NCBI RefSeq assembly: GCF_006385805.1 | Contig: NZ_VFSG01000001.1 | Span: 496,001 to 560,000, forward strand | Direction: 5' to 3' | DNA: 64,000 nt | Origin: Streptococcus xiaochunlingii | GTDB taxonomy: Bacteria; Bacillota; Bacilli; Lactobacillales; Streptococcaceae | Shown here: positions 63,482 to 64,000 of the stretch, piece after piece | Numbering within the stretch: position 1 is the stretch's first letter | Layout: each line of letters opens with the position of its first letter | The notes under the pieces: model-generated | Database searches by the model: none | The model's input: only the letters and a program-made list of their open reading frames with translations | What the model was told of the DNA's origin: nothing | Program-made: the position numbers and the translations under genes

Positions 63482-63600
63482 AAGCCTCCCTTTTCAAGGA
63501 GGCTTCAGAAAAATATCAAGAGATAAGACCTAGAACGCATCTAGTTCACCCCTTATTTTGATCAGACTCCTTGCCTGCCTCACGGGACAGGATTAAAGGA
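63482..63600 (-). promoter_or_regulatory. PyrR attenuator leader
   Basis: The minus-strand leader contains the PyrR recognition loop AATCCTGTCCCGTGAGGCAG followed by GCAAGG (about 63563-63594). Downstream is an intrinsic terminator AAGCCTCC/GGAGGCTT (63482-63505) with a T run just before the pyrR SD. PyrR-UMP binding would favour the terminator. Confidence 0.85.
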
Positions 63601-63700
63601 CTATTTAATTATCCATACTATATCACAGTTTATAGTGGGATGCAAGAAAAAACTCATTATTTTCTACGAATGTTCGGATTTACATCCACAAATCTTTTAT

Positions 63701-64000
63701 TTAATGATGATCTGTTCCTTTTTTCCCAATCTTCTTCAAGGCAAACAAGCCACATCCAGCTAGTAAATATGCAACAAAGATGATGGTCGCCATCTTAACC
63801 ACATAAAGCCATCCAAAACGATTGACATTGATAAAGAAATAAGGGAAAGGACTGTCTTTGGCACCTGGAACCGGCCATTTAAGGACCAAACCGTTGAGAA
63901 GGGCAAAGACCATATAGAGCAAGGGAAGCAGGGTCCAAGCTAATGGATCCGACTTACGGTATTGTTTCGGTTTATCAATCACCAGGGTGTCAAAGAAGAA
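63701..64000 (-). CDS. Pr6Pr family membrane protein, C-terminal part (runs off the window)
   Basis: The last 99 codons of a membrane protein open to the right edge. Visible are a conserved loop FFDTLVIDKPKQYRKSDPLAW, then LLPLLYMVFALLNGLV, PYFFINVNRFGWLYVVKMATIIFVAYLLAGCGLFALKK. The W..LP..Y and PYFFxNV patterns fit the six-helix Pr6Pr (FAR-17a/AIG1-like) family. Function unknown. The apparent start at 63982 is only an internal Met. Confidence 0.7.
   Translation of the reverse strand, partial: FFFDTLVIDKPKQYRKSDPLAWTLLPLLYMVFALLNGLVLKWPVPGAKDSPFPYFFINVNRFGWLYVVKMATIIFVAYLLAGCGLFALKKIGKKGTDHH

Overview
The window is chromosomal DNA from a low-GC Streptococcus, most likely an oral viridans species of the mitis/sanguinis type. 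The evidence is conserved streptococcal gene blocks (rplJ-rplL; dfr-small ORF-clpX-engB; degV-dapB-cca-ABC-F; rpsP-khpA and rimM-trmD; pyrR-pyrB-carA-carB), a giant CshA-like fibril protein with a YSIRK-type signal and LPETG anchor, GGAGG ribosome binding sites and many hairpin/U-run terminators. Most genes lie on the minus strand. The plus-strand genes are a flavin cluster (700-3507) and a repressor/HAD/pepT group (55874-58676). I see no tRNA, rRNA, insertion sequence, prophage or CRISPR array.

Layout. 1-3507: the end of a water-forming NADH oxidase gene, divergent from an ApbE flavin transferase and two FMN-reductase-type flavoproteins; the second flavoprotein ends in two copies of an ApbE flavinylation motif. 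3500-7250: a ~185-bp intergenic repeat, an extracellular thioredoxin/CcdA pair, BrnQ and a GNAT enzyme. 7363-11013: a heterodimeric ABC exporter behind a possible leader-peptide attenuator. 11081-11536: a small lipoprotein with no ATG/GTG/TTG at the expected start. 11696-18584: an AT-rich accessory operon encoding a dynamin-like GTPase, a HerA-type ATPase, an LHH nuclease toxin and a SUKH immunity protein. 18788-24366: ribosomal stalk genes with an L10 leader, an FNT channel, a GH73 wall hydrolase with a WalR-type site, engB, clpX, a 57-aa membrane protein and dihydrofolate reductase. 24516-34251: cshA, thyA and glucokinase. 34387-43833: DUF308 protein, Uup-type ABC-F, cca, dapB, degV, DUF1149 and the fructose operon with a cre site. 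43963-46329: a second copy of the repeat and a secreted coiled-coil/CAP protein. 46459-55675: trmD/rimM, a hydrolase, MazG-like, khpA, rpsP, several small membrane or lipoproteins, a HAD phosphatase, a cysteine-cluster protein, lepA and a GNAT enzyme. 55771-58890: an S24-type repressor with candidate operators, a Cof-type HAD phosphatase, pepT and a structured, probably RNA-coding element. 59013-63600: a PyrR-controlled operon whose CarA and CarB homologues look catalytically degenerate. The right edge holds part of a Pr6Pr membrane protein gene.

The most unusual content is (i) the dynamin-HerA-LHH-SUKH operon, which may be a toxin delivery or conflict system; (ii) the doubled flavinylation tail on a cytosolic FMN-reductase/PAS protein beside its likely modifying enzyme; (iii) a carA whose glutaminase cysteine is glycine, paired with a half-length carB, inside an otherwise normal pyrimidine operon; and (iv) the pseudoknot-like intergenic element after pepT. 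All functions are read from sequence by eye; no database search was run.
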